Positions 1 to 8,074 are shown, counted from the first letter of the stretch. The stretch is DNA of 8,782 nt from Bacteroidota bacterium (GCA_023415545.1 JAEZKJ010000059.1:1-8782); one strand, 5' to 3'. The notes: generated by a model not told the origin, from the sequence alone. Made by a program: numbers and translations.

Positions 1-968
1 GTGCTGACTATAGAACTAAATACAAAAAGGTTCCTCCTTTTACAGGAGCTATCAGCATGGAGAACTGTACCAACATAACTCTGCGTGATATTCAAGTTAT
101 AGAGGCAAATGGTTGGTCAGTACATCTTCGTAATTGTGAACGAGTGGTAGCCGATGGTTTATACATTGAATCTAGTGGGAAGAATGGTGTAAACTCAGAT
201 GGTCTTGATATTGATGGTTGTAGCCGAGTGATGATACAGAATTGCGTGATAGATACAGGAGATGACGCTTTATGTTTAAAGACAACACGTAATAGTGAAG
301 GGAAAGCTTTCCCTTGCCAATGGATTACAATAAATAATTGCATACTTACATCTTCATCGGCAGCACTTAAGTTAGGTACAGAGAGTCATGCAGACTTTAG
401 TGATATTACAGTAAGTAATTGTGCCATACGAAGTGCTAATCGTGGCCTCAACATGATTATACGTGACGGAGGAAAGGTAAGAAACGTGATATTTTCGAAT
501 CTTGTTATAGATTGTGTGCGTAAAGCCACTTTCTGGTGGGGAAATGGAGATCCTGTTTACTTTACCATCCAAAAACGAGATGAAGCTACCCATGCAGGAA
601 GCATTGAAAATATAACTATGAATCACATCATTGCCCACGGACAAAGTGGAGTACGATTTGAAGGTTTCAGTGAGGCGATAAAAAACATTCGCATAAATGA
701 TTTTCAACTCTTCATGCATCCCGAAGATGCCATTGATAAACGAGCACGCAATGCTTTCCTGTTTGATGGAGTAAATGGTTTGAAATTGAATGATTGTTCA
801 GTAGAATGGGATACAAATAATGTTCCTCAAGAGTGGGAAAGTGCATTCCTATTCCGAAATGTAAATGATTTAGAGATAGAGAAAATTGATGCACCTAAAG
901 CACCAAACAAGCGTTTCGATGCTATTCGCTATGAAAATGTGACATTAAAACAAAAAAATATAAAATAA
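1..968 (+). CDS. GH28 family glycoside hydrolase (pectinase-type), 5'-truncated by window edge
   Basis: This is the C-terminal part of a right-handed beta-helix enzyme of family GH28, whose members hydrolyse polygalacturonan or rhamnogalacturonan backbones. The reading frame is open from base 3, before the first ATG at 57. The residues encoded before that ATG (ending PPFTGAIS) align with the same region of the downstream paralogue, so 57 is an internal methionine and roughly 145 residues are probably missing. Counting from that methionine, the GH28 acidic motifs are visible: NSDGLDID at 46-53 and TGDD at 67-70. The usual GHG histidine site is replaced by KLGTES at 105-110, and the RIK region reads IIRDGG at 134-139. 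The rest is short helix-coil repeats such as VRNVIFSN. The missing histidine is common in non-polygalacturonase GH28 clades, so a rhamnogalacturonan-type or exo-acting specificity is possible but unproven. The next gene starts 7 bases after the stop. Its signal peptide is outside the window. Confidence 0.9.
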   Translation, partial: ADYRTKYKKVPPFTGAISMENCTNITLRDIQVIEANGWSVHLRNCERVVADGLYIESSGKNGVNSDGLDIDGCSRVMIQNCVIDTGDDALCLKTTRNSEGKAFPCQWITINNCILTSSSAALKLGTESHADFSDITVSNCAIRSANRGLNMIIRDGGKVRNVIFSNLVIDCVRKATFWWGNGDPVYFTIQKRDEATHAGSIENITMNHIIAHGQSGVRFEGFSEAIKNIRINDFQLFMHPEDAIDKRARNAFLFDGVNGLKLNDCSVEWDTNNVPQEWESAFLFRNVNDLEIEKIDAPKAPNKRFDAIRYENVTLKQKNIK

Positions 969-975
969 TATAGGT

Positions 976-2385
976 ATGAAAAAACGATTTACACATCTTG
1001 TCACCCTTGGTCTATTTATACTTCTCTCCGCTTGTGGAGGAAAGCAATCAAACGTATACAATGTTATGGACTTCGGAGCAAAAGGAGACGGCGTAACCGA
1101 TGATGCCTCAGCTATTCAAGAAGCTATTGATAAATGTTCACAAAATGGTGGAGGAAAAGTTATTATTCCTTCAGGACGTACATTCCTTTGTGGACCTGTT
1201 CATTTAGCATCGTTTGTTGATCTTCATCTGGAACCGAACTCTAAACTTCTTGCTAATCCCGATGAAAGCATATATAAAGAGAGTGCTTTTAAGGAGAATG
1301 AGGGAGAAGGAATGATGTGGATAAGTGGTAAAGACCTTAAAAATATATCTATAACAGGTAGTGGTGAGATTGATGGTAATGGAGTAGCATTTATGGGGAA
1401 AGAGTTGAGTGACTCATATGAGCTAAAGCCTATAACTGACTTTGACCCTCGTCCACACGTTATCACTCTTATTAACTGTCAGAAAACTATTGTAAAGGAC
1501 ATAACAATTTCTCAAGGTGCATATTGGACTCTTCACCTTATTGGATGTTATGATGCCAATATTGAGGGAATAAGCATTCTTAATAATCTTAAGATTAGAA
1601 ATGGTGATGGTATTGATGTTGACCATTCTAAAAAAATTAGAATATCTAACTGTTTCATTGAATCGGGTGATGATTGTATCTGTTTGAAAAACAGAAGAGA
1701 GTATAGTGAATACGGCTCTTGTGAAGATATAGTAGTCACAAATTGTGTAATGACATCTCGTTCATGTGCTATCAAGATTGGTTCGGAAAACATGGACAAG
1801 ATAAATAATGTACTCTTCAACAACTGTATCATTAAGGATAGTAACCGCGGTATCGGTATTCAAAATCGTGACGAAGGTACTGTTACAAATGTGATTTTCT
1901 CGAATATGCTTGTAGATTGCAAGTATTACTCGGATGTATGGTGGGGCAAGGCTGAGCCAATATATGTTACATCATACCCAAGAGCTATAGGAAACCATAA
2001 AGATGCAGGATGGAGATTCCCTAAAGGTGCTATCGATGGTGCTTGTGGAGAGGTTAATAACATATACTTTACAAACATAAAATGTACAAGTGAGAATGGT
2101 ATTTTCATAGGTGGAGATACTAAGGATAAAGTAAACAATATATTCTTCAACAATGTAGATGTTCAGCTTTATAAGCGCTCAACATTCCCTGGAGGAGTTT
2201 ATGATAAGAGACCTTGTAAAGGAGAGCCATTTGTTTACGATAAAACTTATGCGTTCTATATCGATGGTGCATCGGACATAAATATTACTGATTGTAATGT
2301 GTTCTGGGGAGATACTGCTCCTGATTATGCAGCCGGAGAGATTAAACAGATAAACACAAGTAGAATTAATATAAAAAAGAGATAA
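976..2385 (+). CDS. GH28 family glycoside hydrolase, lipoprotein
   Basis: A complete 469-residue GH28 enzyme, predicted to cut galacturonan- or rhamnogalacturonan-type pectin backbones. Residues 1-20 are a lipoprotein signal ending in the lipobox LSAC, with lipidated Cys20. The mature start GGKQSN lacks the acidic stretch that commonly directs Bacteroidota lipoproteins to the cell surface, so a periplasm-facing location is somewhat more likely. A pectate-lyase-superfamily entry motif, DFGAKGDGVTDD, lies at 32-43. The catalytic acids are NGDGID at 209-214 and SGDD at 230-233. The classical GHG histidine site reads KIGSEN at 267-272, and the RIK region reads IQNRDEG at 295-301. Segments such as NVIFSN and NNIYFTN are coils of the beta-helix. 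It is a paralogue of the upstream gene: both share the NVIFSN, VDC or IDC, and WWG segments in the same order, which points to an old tandem duplication. It is tightly coupled to GH92 downstream (1-base gap). Family assignment is secure; exact linkage is not. Confidence 0.93.
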   Translation: MKKRFTHLVTLGLFILLSACGGKQSNVYNVMDFGAKGDGVTDDASAIQEAIDKCSQNGGGKVIIPSGRTFLCGPVHLASFVDLHLEPNSKLLANPDESIYKESAFKENEGEGMMWISGKDLKNISITGSGEIDGNGVAFMGKELSDSYELKPITDFDPRPHVITLINCQKTIVKDITISQGAYWTLHLIGCYDANIEGISILNNLKIRNGDGIDVDHSKKIRISNCFIESGDDCICLKNRREYSEYGSCEDIVVTNCVMTSRSCAIKIGSENMDKINNVLFNNCIIKDSNRGIGIQNRDEGTVTNVIFSNMLVDCKYYSDVWWGKAEPIYVTSYPRAIGNHKDAGWRFPKGAIDGACGEVNNIYFTNIKCTSENGIFIGGDTKDKVNNIFFNNVDVQLYKRSTFPGGVYDKRPCKGEPFVYDKTYAFYIDGASDINITDCNVFWGDTAPDYAAGEIKQINTSRINIKKR

Positions 2386-2386
2386 T

Positions 2387-4705
2387 ATGACTCTAATTCC
2401 ATTCAGAGTTTTTTTGTTTTGGCTGATTTTTCTGTCCTCTGCCGTGATGGCGTCGGGACAGAAAAGCAGTCATATCTCATTAAATGAGAGAACAAATAAA
2501 GAGAAAGCAACTAATTTTTCATCTTTTGTTGATCCAAAGATAGGATCAGAAGGACTTGGAAGAGTCTTTATCGGACCTTCTATGCCATTTGGTATGGTTA
2601 AACCATCGCCTGATTGCACTGTAAGTCCAAATAGTGGATGGCTTCCTATGCCTGTACAAGTTAATGGTTTTGCACAAGTACATGTAAGTGGAACAGGAGG
2701 TGGACCAAAGTATGGAAATATTTTAGTGACACCTTTTGGAAAAGGTTTGGATAGTAATAAACATATTGATTACCGTAAATATGAAGATATTAAGTTGGGT
2801 TATTACGCAACAACATTTAAAAATAGCGGTATTAAAACAGAAATTACCACTGCTCTAAGAGCATCTTTCTACAAATTCACCTATCCAAAGGATTCACTGA
2901 AATCATTAATGATTGATGCCGGTTTCTTCTTGGGAGAGAACCCAATTCCTGATTCACGCGAAGCACAGCAGTTTATTGGCTCAGAGATTAAAATTGTTTC
3001 CGACACTGAAGTGGAAGGATATACACGAATTCGTGGTGGATGGAATAATGGTAAAGCTTATACTGTTTATTTCTATGCTCAAACCGACAAACCTTTCGTA
3101 GATTGGAAAACATGGAAAGGAGATAAGATAAGTAAAGAGGCTGTGCAGTTTGATTCATATCAAAAGACAGGAGCTCTGTTACGATTTGCCAATAGTGATT
3201 CGATAGTAAACTTAAAGGTTGGAATCTCTTTTATCAGTTCGGCTAAGGCTCATGAAAACCTTAAAAAAGATATCCCACATTGGTCATTTGATGAGGTTCT
3301 TAAAAACTTGACTGCTGAGTGGGAAAAACTACTTTGCAAAATAACCATTTCGGAGAATGCCTCGGATAAGCAGAAGAAAATGTTCTATACAGGACTTTAT
3401 CACACCATGATTATGCCTGCCGATAGAAATGGAGAGAATCCATTATGGTTTGACAATGAGCCATATTATGATGACTTCTATGCTATATGGGACACTTATC
3501 GTACATCGCTGCCTTTGATAACTATCATCGATCCTAAAAGAGAGGTTGACTTGGTACGCTCATTAATAAACATCTATAAGCGTGATGGTTATATGCCTGA
3601 TGCACGTAGTGGAAACTCAAATGGTAGAACACAAGGAGGCTCGAATGCTGATATTGTTGTGGCTGATGCATATGTTAAGGGACTTAAAGGTATTGATTAC
3701 GAACTTGGACTTCAAGCAATGTTGAAAGATGCCACTGTTCCTCCTGGAGGAAATGAAGAGGCTGAAGGTAGAGGTGGACTTATTCCCTATCTTGAACTAG
3801 GTTATGTACCATTTGGAATAGACCGTGCAGGAAACCGCACTGTTGAATATGCTTTCTGTGATTATGCTATCGCTGTAGTAGCAAAAGGACTTGGCAAAGA
3901 AGAGCTATATAAACATTATATGAAGCAGTCCGAGAACTGGAAGAACTTGTGGAGAGATGATTATGAGCATGAAGGTGCGAAAGGTTTTATCATGCCAAGA
4001 GATAAAGATGGTAAATGGTTAGATAGATTACCATTCGGTCACTCCAAAAAGCTGAAACCAACATATGAATATACTCCTGTAACATCCGAAGGTCCTTGGT
4101 ATACTCCTTGGTGGAGCACATTCTTTTATGAAGCGACTTCATGGGAGTACTCACTAAGCATTCCACACGATGTAGATGGACTTATTGCTAAATGTGGTGG
4201 AAAAGAGATGTTTGAAAAGAGACTTGATACATTCTTTGATAAAGAGTTTTTCAATGTTAACAATGAGCCTTCATTCCTATCTCCATGTCTTTATCACTGG
4301 ATAGGCAAACCACATAGAAGTAGTGACAGAATAAGAGACATAATAGAGAAAAATTATAATGATTCGGCTATTGGATTACCTGGTAATGATGACTCGGGAG
4401 CTATGTCTTCATGGCTTGCATTCCATATGATAGGTTTATATCCTAACGCCGGACATGATTATTATCTTATCAATACTCCTCATGTGGATTATACAGCCAT
4501 TAACTTGGAAGGTGGAAAGAAGTTTGAAATAATTGCTCCTGCCCTATCCGAAAAGAATATCTATATTAAGTCGATTAAATTGAATGGTAAAGATTATCCA
4601 TATTCTACGCTTCGACATCAAGATATAGTAAATGGTGGTAAGCTTGTTATTGAGTTATCTGAAACACCAACTAACTGGGGAGAAAAGATGTTCTCCGAAA
4701 AATAA
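2387..4705 (+). CDS. GH92 family exo-alpha-mannosidase-type glycoside hydrolase, divergent
   Basis: A 772-residue exported protein of family GH92, calcium-dependent inverting exo-alpha-mannosidases that trim mannose from N-glycans and mannans. Residues 1 to about 24 are a type I signal peptide (hydrophobic core about 8-20, ASG then Gln). The N-terminal beta domain has FVDPKIGS at 47-54, PFGMVKPSPD at 67-76 and the loop SGTGGGPKYGNI at 101-112. The (alpha/alpha)6 domain has WDTYRTSLPLIT at 368-379, GGSNADIVVADAY at 417-429, VEYAFCDYAIA at 486-496 and IPHDVDGLI at 592-600. The likely catalytic acid region is YEATSWEY at 581-588, with Glu582 retained. The acidic base and metal region is PGNDDSG at 665-671. 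Length is normal for the family. Compared with the usual EGNAWQY and GNEDCGQMSAW patterns (from memory), the active-site segments are substituted and preceded by an aromatic WYTPWWSTFF stretch, so specificity may differ from standard mannosidases. ATG 2387 follows the previous stop by one base, implying translational coupling. Confidence 0.93.
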   Translation: MTLIPFRVFLFWLIFLSSAVMASGQKSSHISLNERTNKEKATNFSSFVDPKIGSEGLGRVFIGPSMPFGMVKPSPDCTVSPNSGWLPMPVQVNGFAQVHVSGTGGGPKYGNILVTPFGKGLDSNKHIDYRKYEDIKLGYYATTFKNSGIKTEITTALRASFYKFTYPKDSLKSLMIDAGFFLGENPIPDSREAQQFIGSEIKIVSDTEVEGYTRIRGGWNNGKAYTVYFYAQTDKPFVDWKTWKGDKISKEAVQFDSYQKTGALLRFANSDSIVNLKVGISFISSAKAHENLKKDIPHWSFDEVLKNLTAEWEKLLCKITISENASDKQKKMFYTGLYHTMIMPADRNGENPLWFDNEPYYDDFYAIWDTYRTSLPLITIIDPKREVDLVRSLINIYKRDGYMPDARSGNSNGRTQGGSNADIVVADAYVKGLKGIDYELGLQAMLKDATVPPGGNEEAEGRGGLIPYLELGYVPFGIDRAGNRTVEYAFCDYAIAVVAKGLGKEELYKHYMKQSENWKNLWRDDYEHEGAKGFIMPRDKDGKWLDRLPFGHSKKLKPTYEYTPVTSEGPWYTPWWSTFFYEATSWEYSLSIPHDVDGLIAKCGGKEMFEKRLDTFFDKEFFNVNNEPSFLSPCLYHWIGKPHRSSDRIRDIIEKNYNDSAIGLPGNDDSGAMSSWLAFHMIGLYPNAGHDYYLINTPHVDYTAINLEGGKKFEIIAPALSEKNIYIKSIKLNGKDYPYSTLRHQDIVNGGKLVIELSETPTNWGEKMFSEK

Positions 4706-4709
4706 GATT

Positions 4710-6443
4710 ATGAAGAAGATAATTTTTATACTATCTATATTATTTGGCACATCATTCAACTTGTGTGCACAAATTATTGAGAGCGAGAATTTACTTTTCG
4801 TCTACTCTTTACATGGTCAAACAAGAAGATATAGCACTACTTTCCATCTTCACAACGATACACTTACTGTGAAATGGGGAATAGAGAGAAATACAAAGTG
4901 GCATAGCGGTGAGTATATCACTTATCCAGAAGCTCTTAATAGTGCATCAGCTTTAAGTTTCCTACAACCTATTGATAAAAATATAGTTACTCTTGAAAAA
5001 GATGAAACTTTCGAAATAATATCGCATAAAGCTTATAAGGAACTTAAAGAGAATGGAGCTTTTGTTTATAGTGGCATCACTTATAAACTTGCTCCTACTA
5101 ATGAGATATTAAACTGTAAACAGCCACTTTTACATGTAGTCGACAACGATGAAGGTTGCGAGATGTGGATTCTTGATAACCCTGCACTTCCAATAATATG
5201 GAAGATGAAAAACAATCCTTTGGAGATAAATTGGGAGGTTAGAAGCAATGTTGAAGACATTTTCGATGTTAAAGAGCAGATAGCTTTGATGCCCGAAAAG
5301 AGTGGAAGCACATATTATGCATACCCATCATACAACTGGCAACATACACCTGCTCCTGAGGGATATGTTCCATTTTATCTGACTCATTATGGACGTCATG
5401 GTTCACGATGGATTACCGATGATAAAAGATACACTGATGTTATTGATGCATTTCAAAATGTCGAACTTACTGAACTTGGTAAAGATGTAAAAAGAAGATT
5501 AGAAGTTATTTATCAAGATGCTAAGGGAAATGCCGGTCTGCTAACTCCTGTTGGTGAGAGACAACATAAGCAAATAGCCAGACGAATGTATAATAGATAC
5601 CCAGAACTTTTCAGTGGTAAAAACAATTTATCGGCAACTTCTACAGTAGCACCACGATGCATTAAAAGCATGCAAAGTTTTACTGACGAGCTAAAAACTT
5701 TGAATAAAAATATCCGAATAACTAAAGACTCGAATAAGAAGCATATGAGCTATATGGCTTATGATACTCCAGAGATGAAAGAGTGGAACAAAAAAGATGC
5801 TCCTTGGAAAAAAGATTTCAATCAATTTGAAAAAAGGAATTTGAACTCGCAGAGACTTATCAATTCTCTTTTTGTAAACAACATAGACAAAAAGAAAGCT
5901 GATGCATTGATGATGGGCCTTTATTGGATAGCTTCAGATATGCAGGATACTGAAAACGATATCTCATTCTATGATCTGTTTACTACAGATGAATTATTTG
6001 GTATTTGGAAAACTATTAATTATAGAATGTATTTATGCAACGGCAATGCTCCTATAAACAACGGAATTCCGGCAAAAAGTGCATCAACTCTTCTTAATGA
6101 TATTATCCAAAAGGCTGATAAAGCTATAAAAAGTGGTAAAGAGTCGGCAACACTGCGATTTGGTCACGACACCAATTTACTAAGACTTATTACTATTTTA
6201 GGAATTACAGAATATGCAGCACAAGAGAATGATGAGGAAAAATATCATTTAGTATGGCAGGATTTCAATATTACACCTATGGCAGGCAATCTACAAATGA
6301 TTTTCTACAAAAATGATAAAGCTGATATAGTTGTGAAATTATTGGTAAATGAAAAAGAGGTGCATCTTCCTATTGATTCGTCATATTCACCTTATTACAA
6401 TTGGAATGAAGTAAGAGCTTATTTAATAAATAAAATAAATTAG
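4710..6443 (+). CDS. Exported histidine acid phosphatase (phytase/MINPP-like) with extra N-terminal domain
   Basis: A 577-residue phosphatase of histidine phosphatase branch 2, the group holding phytases, multiple inositol polyphosphate phosphatases and acid phosphatases; it acts through a phosphohistidine. ATG 4710 is chosen because it begins a clean signal peptide (MKKIIFILSILF, cleavage near LCAQ at about 18-21) four bases after the GH92 stop. The in-frame ATG at 4632 lies inside GH92 and would hide the signal. The catalytic module starts near 198 (YYAYPSYNW, then TPAPEGY). It shows YGRHGSR at 227-233 with nucleophile His230, a second conserved Arg316 in APRCIKS, and the proton-donor pair HD at 486-487 in RFGHDTN. 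The C-terminal NLQMIFYKN and LVNEKEVHLP segments also resemble Bacteroidota family members. Unusual are about 170 residues between the signal and the catalytic module, rich in predicted beta strands and ending in LDNPALPIIWKM, which I cannot assign. Its place in the operon suggests dephosphorylating glycan products or scavenging phosphate. The natural substrate is unknown. Confidence 0.9.
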   Translation: MKKIIFILSILFGTSFNLCAQIIESENLLFVYSLHGQTRRYSTTFHLHNDTLTVKWGIERNTKWHSGEYITYPEALNSASALSFLQPIDKNIVTLEKDETFEIISHKAYKELKENGAFVYSGITYKLAPTNEILNCKQPLLHVVDNDEGCEMWILDNPALPIIWKMKNNPLEINWEVRSNVEDIFDVKEQIALMPEKSGSTYYAYPSYNWQHTPAPEGYVPFYLTHYGRHGSRWITDDKRYTDVIDAFQNVELTELGKDVKRRLEVIYQDAKGNAGLLTPVGERQHKQIARRMYNRYPELFSGKNNLSATSTVAPRCIKSMQSFTDELKTLNKNIRITKDSNKKHMSYMAYDTPEMKEWNKKDAPWKKDFNQFEKRNLNSQRLINSLFVNNIDKKKADALMMGLYWIASDMQDTENDISFYDLFTTDELFGIWKTINYRMYLCNGNAPINNGIPAKSASTLLNDIIQKADKAIKSGKESATLRFGHDTNLLRLITILGITEYAAQENDEEKYHLVWQDFNITPMAGNLQMIFYKNDKADIVVKLLVNEKEVHLPIDSSYSPYYNWNEVRAYLINKIN

Positions 6444-6456
6444 GTTTATATTTTAT

Positions 6457-6520
6457 AGAAGGCAACTCACTATGATATTATTCACAAAATCAAGTGGGTT
6501 GCTTTCTTATTTATTTTTGT
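6457..6520 (+). terminator. Rho-independent terminator of the glycoside hydrolase/phosphatase operon
   Basis: The left arm 6457-6471 and right arm 6493-6507 pair over 15 positions (core GCAACTCACT with AGTGGGTTGC, two G-U wobbles) around a 21-base AT-rich loop. The T-rich tail TTATTTATTTTTGT at 6507-6520 follows. It starts 14 bases after the phosphatase stop, so it plausibly ends the operon. Because the next gene is convergent, the hairpin may also slow transcription from the right, although the tail on that side is a weaker run. The long loop is slightly atypical. Confidence 0.8.
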
Positions 6521-6584
6521 ACCATAACGATTTAATGAAAATGTTATTATTATAGCCCCTCCATGTTCTCTTTTATCATAATAA

Positions 6585-8057
6585 TTAGAACTTTAATGGT
6601 TCATTAATATATAACGGCTCACTCTCATTCCCATATCTATCTACAGCTGTTACAGCATAATAAATCCTACTTTTCCATGGAGATGAAGGAGTATAAAGAT
6701 ATTCACTTTTTCGAATATTACAGTCAATAAGGTTTTCACCTCTATTAATATCTACCGGATAGCTGTTTGATGCATAGAGGTTATACATTATTCCACCATC
6801 TTCAATCTTATCAGGAGTTTTCCAGCTAATCTTTATAGTCGATTCTTGAATATCAATTTCTCCACTCTTTGGGGAGAGTGGTTTCTCTTTCTTAATCCAC
6901 TTCATCGGTGGAACAAGGGAAGGATTAGTATAAGTTTCCTCCTTTAATTCACTGAATATCCCTTTGGTATCATTCAATAAAAATTGAGTTCTAAAGAAAG
7001 CTTCACCATCTAGCTTATATCTTCTGATAAAATATATCTGACGAGCAATTTCATCTAGAGCCCAATCTTTCTCTTTTGGTGATAAGAAATAGATACCCAG
7101 TCCTGGCACTATCCATCTATCCGATGAATTCTCTTTCCAATCGAGAGCAAAAGGATAAAAATTGTTTCCATTGAAATACATCATAGGGAATATTATATCA
7201 TGAATTCCCTCCTTTAGCCATTTTTGTGCATCTTGGAATACTATATCGTAAGCATTCCACCCTTTTGAAGAAAATCTTTCAGTATCTCTATATTTTCCAA
7301 CGGGTGAGCTGCTTACCTTTACCCATGGCTTTATACTCTTAACCTCTTTATATATTGAGCTTACTATTGAAGTTATATTCTCTCTTCTCCATTCTTTTAT
7401 ATCTTTTCCCTTTCCATATTTTCTAAATGTATCCTTATCGGGAAAGGATGTTGCATTTTCAGGATATCGGATATAGTCAAGATGAATACCATCGATATCA
7501 TATTTTAAAACAATTTCATTAACAATACCGGTTAAATACTTATTTGTTGCCGGATTACCTGGATCGAGATACCAGTTTTGATTGAAATACTTACATATAC
7601 TTCTGTTCTTCTTAACAACACTATTTCGTCCAAGTAAACTAACTTGTCGTACATTACCTATCGGTATAGTAACAATCCAAGCATGTAATTCCATCCCCCT
7701 TTTATGGCACTCATCAATGGCAAAAGCAAGAGGATCATAGCCTGGATTCCCTCCGGTTTTACCGGTCAAGCACTCGGAGAATGTCTCAGTAGATGATGGA
7801 TATACAACATCACCTCTTAATCTTGTTTGAAAAAGTATAGTGTTAAAGTTAGCCTCCTTCAGTTGGTCAAGGATATCACATAACTCTTTTTTCTGCCTCT
7901 CGATTGACTGATTACTCTGCGCTTTAGTACTAGGCCAATCCATACCTCCAAGGGTAGTAAGCCAAGTAGCACGAATCTCGTACTTATCAATAGTTTGAGA
8001 GCTTAATGAAATATGAATGAATATAAATAGAAATAAAGTAGTTAATAATGATCTCAT
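6585..8057 (-). CDS. Exported GHL10 (family 10 glycosylhydrolase-like) protein with C-terminal FN3-like domain
   Basis: A 490-residue protein of the glycosyl hydrolase-like 10 group (DUF187/YngK-like TIM barrels). The ATG at 8057 is preferred: it starts a clean signal peptide (MRSLLTTLFLFIFIH, end near SLSSQ at 17-21), while the alternative GTG at 8075 overlaps a candidate promoter box. The barrel spans about 25-360. It opens with EIRATWLTT at 27-35, then NTILFQTRLRGDVVYPS at 72-88, HAWIV at 125-129, the family hallmark DGIHLDYIRYP at 189-199 and MMYFNGN at 292-298. Residues about 390-490 look like a fibronectin type III domain (TIKISWKTP, YYAVTAVDRYGNESEP). In E. coli the GHL10 lipoprotein DigH cleaves peptidoglycan strands stripped of stem peptides, so a cell-wall role is the best guess; the domain order with FN3 is common in Bacteroidota. 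It is convergent with the operon and divergent from cstA, so it is probably transcribed alone and is not part of the sugar locus. Confidence 0.9.
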   Translation of the reverse strand: MRSLLTTLFLFIFIHISLSSQTIDKYEIRATWLTTLGGMDWPSTKAQSNQSIERQKKELCDILDQLKEANFNTILFQTRLRGDVVYPSSTETFSECLTGKTGGNPGYDPLAFAIDECHKRGMELHAWIVTIPIGNVRQVSLLGRNSVVKKNRSICKYFNQNWYLDPGNPATNKYLTGIVNEIVLKYDIDGIHLDYIRYPENATSFPDKDTFRKYGKGKDIKEWRRENITSIVSSIYKEVKSIKPWVKVSSSPVGKYRDTERFSSKGWNAYDIVFQDAQKWLKEGIHDIIFPMMYFNGNNFYPFALDWKENSSDRWIVPGLGIYFLSPKEKDWALDEIARQIYFIRRYKLDGEAFFRTQFLLNDTKGIFSELKEETYTNPSLVPPMKWIKKEKPLSPKSGEIDIQESTIKISWKTPDKIEDGGIMYNLYASNSYPVDINRGENLIDCNIRKSEYLYTPSSPWKSRIYYAVTAVDRYGNESEPLYINEPLKF

Positions 8058-8074
8058 TGTTGTATATTTTGACA

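Larger units (their letters stand above)
1..6520 (+). other. Operon: GH28 - GH28 - GH92 - histidine acid phosphatase (distal part of a polysaccharide-utilisation locus)
   Basis: Four rightward genes are separated by 7, 1 and 4 bases with no internal promoter match or terminator seen, and a hairpin terminator follows the last. The three with visible N-termini carry export signals (one lipoprotein, two type I). Such sets in Bacteroidota normally act on one complex glycan and often lie near a SusC/SusD uptake pair, which would have to be upstream of this window. The operon promoter and regulator are also outside. Confidence 0.75.

Noticed and set aside
57..59. ATG 57 as a true gene start, with an AGGAG-like sequence just upstream
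   Set aside because: The frame is open back to base 3, and the preceding residues align with the paralogous GH28; starting here would remove the first half of the beta-helix and any signal peptide. The purine run is coding sequence.
372..719. 115-codon minus-strand frame inside the first GH28, and similar antisense frames elsewhere
   Set aside because: They lie wholly opposite well-supported coding sequence, lack recognisable domains or start context, and are explained by AT-rich codon composition.
1470..2160. Repeated NVIFSN / NNIxFxN-type segments as a possible DNA repeat array
   Set aside because: They are degenerate protein-level repeats of the GH28 beta-helix coils, not nucleotide repeats or a CRISPR-like array.
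4632..4709. 26-residue N-terminal extension of the phosphatase overlapping GH92
   Set aside because: It overlaps the GH92 coding end by 74 bases, and the extension would bury the obvious signal peptide starting at ATG 4710.
6512..6519. TATTTTTG matching the -7 promoter consensus on the plus strand
   Set aside because: It is part of the terminator's T-rich tail, has no -33 element, and is followed only by a six-codon frame (ATG 6535 to TAG).
6521..6584. Possible small gene or RNA in the rest of the convergent gap
   Set aside because: Only very short frames without homology cues, and no stable structure apart from the upstream hairpin.
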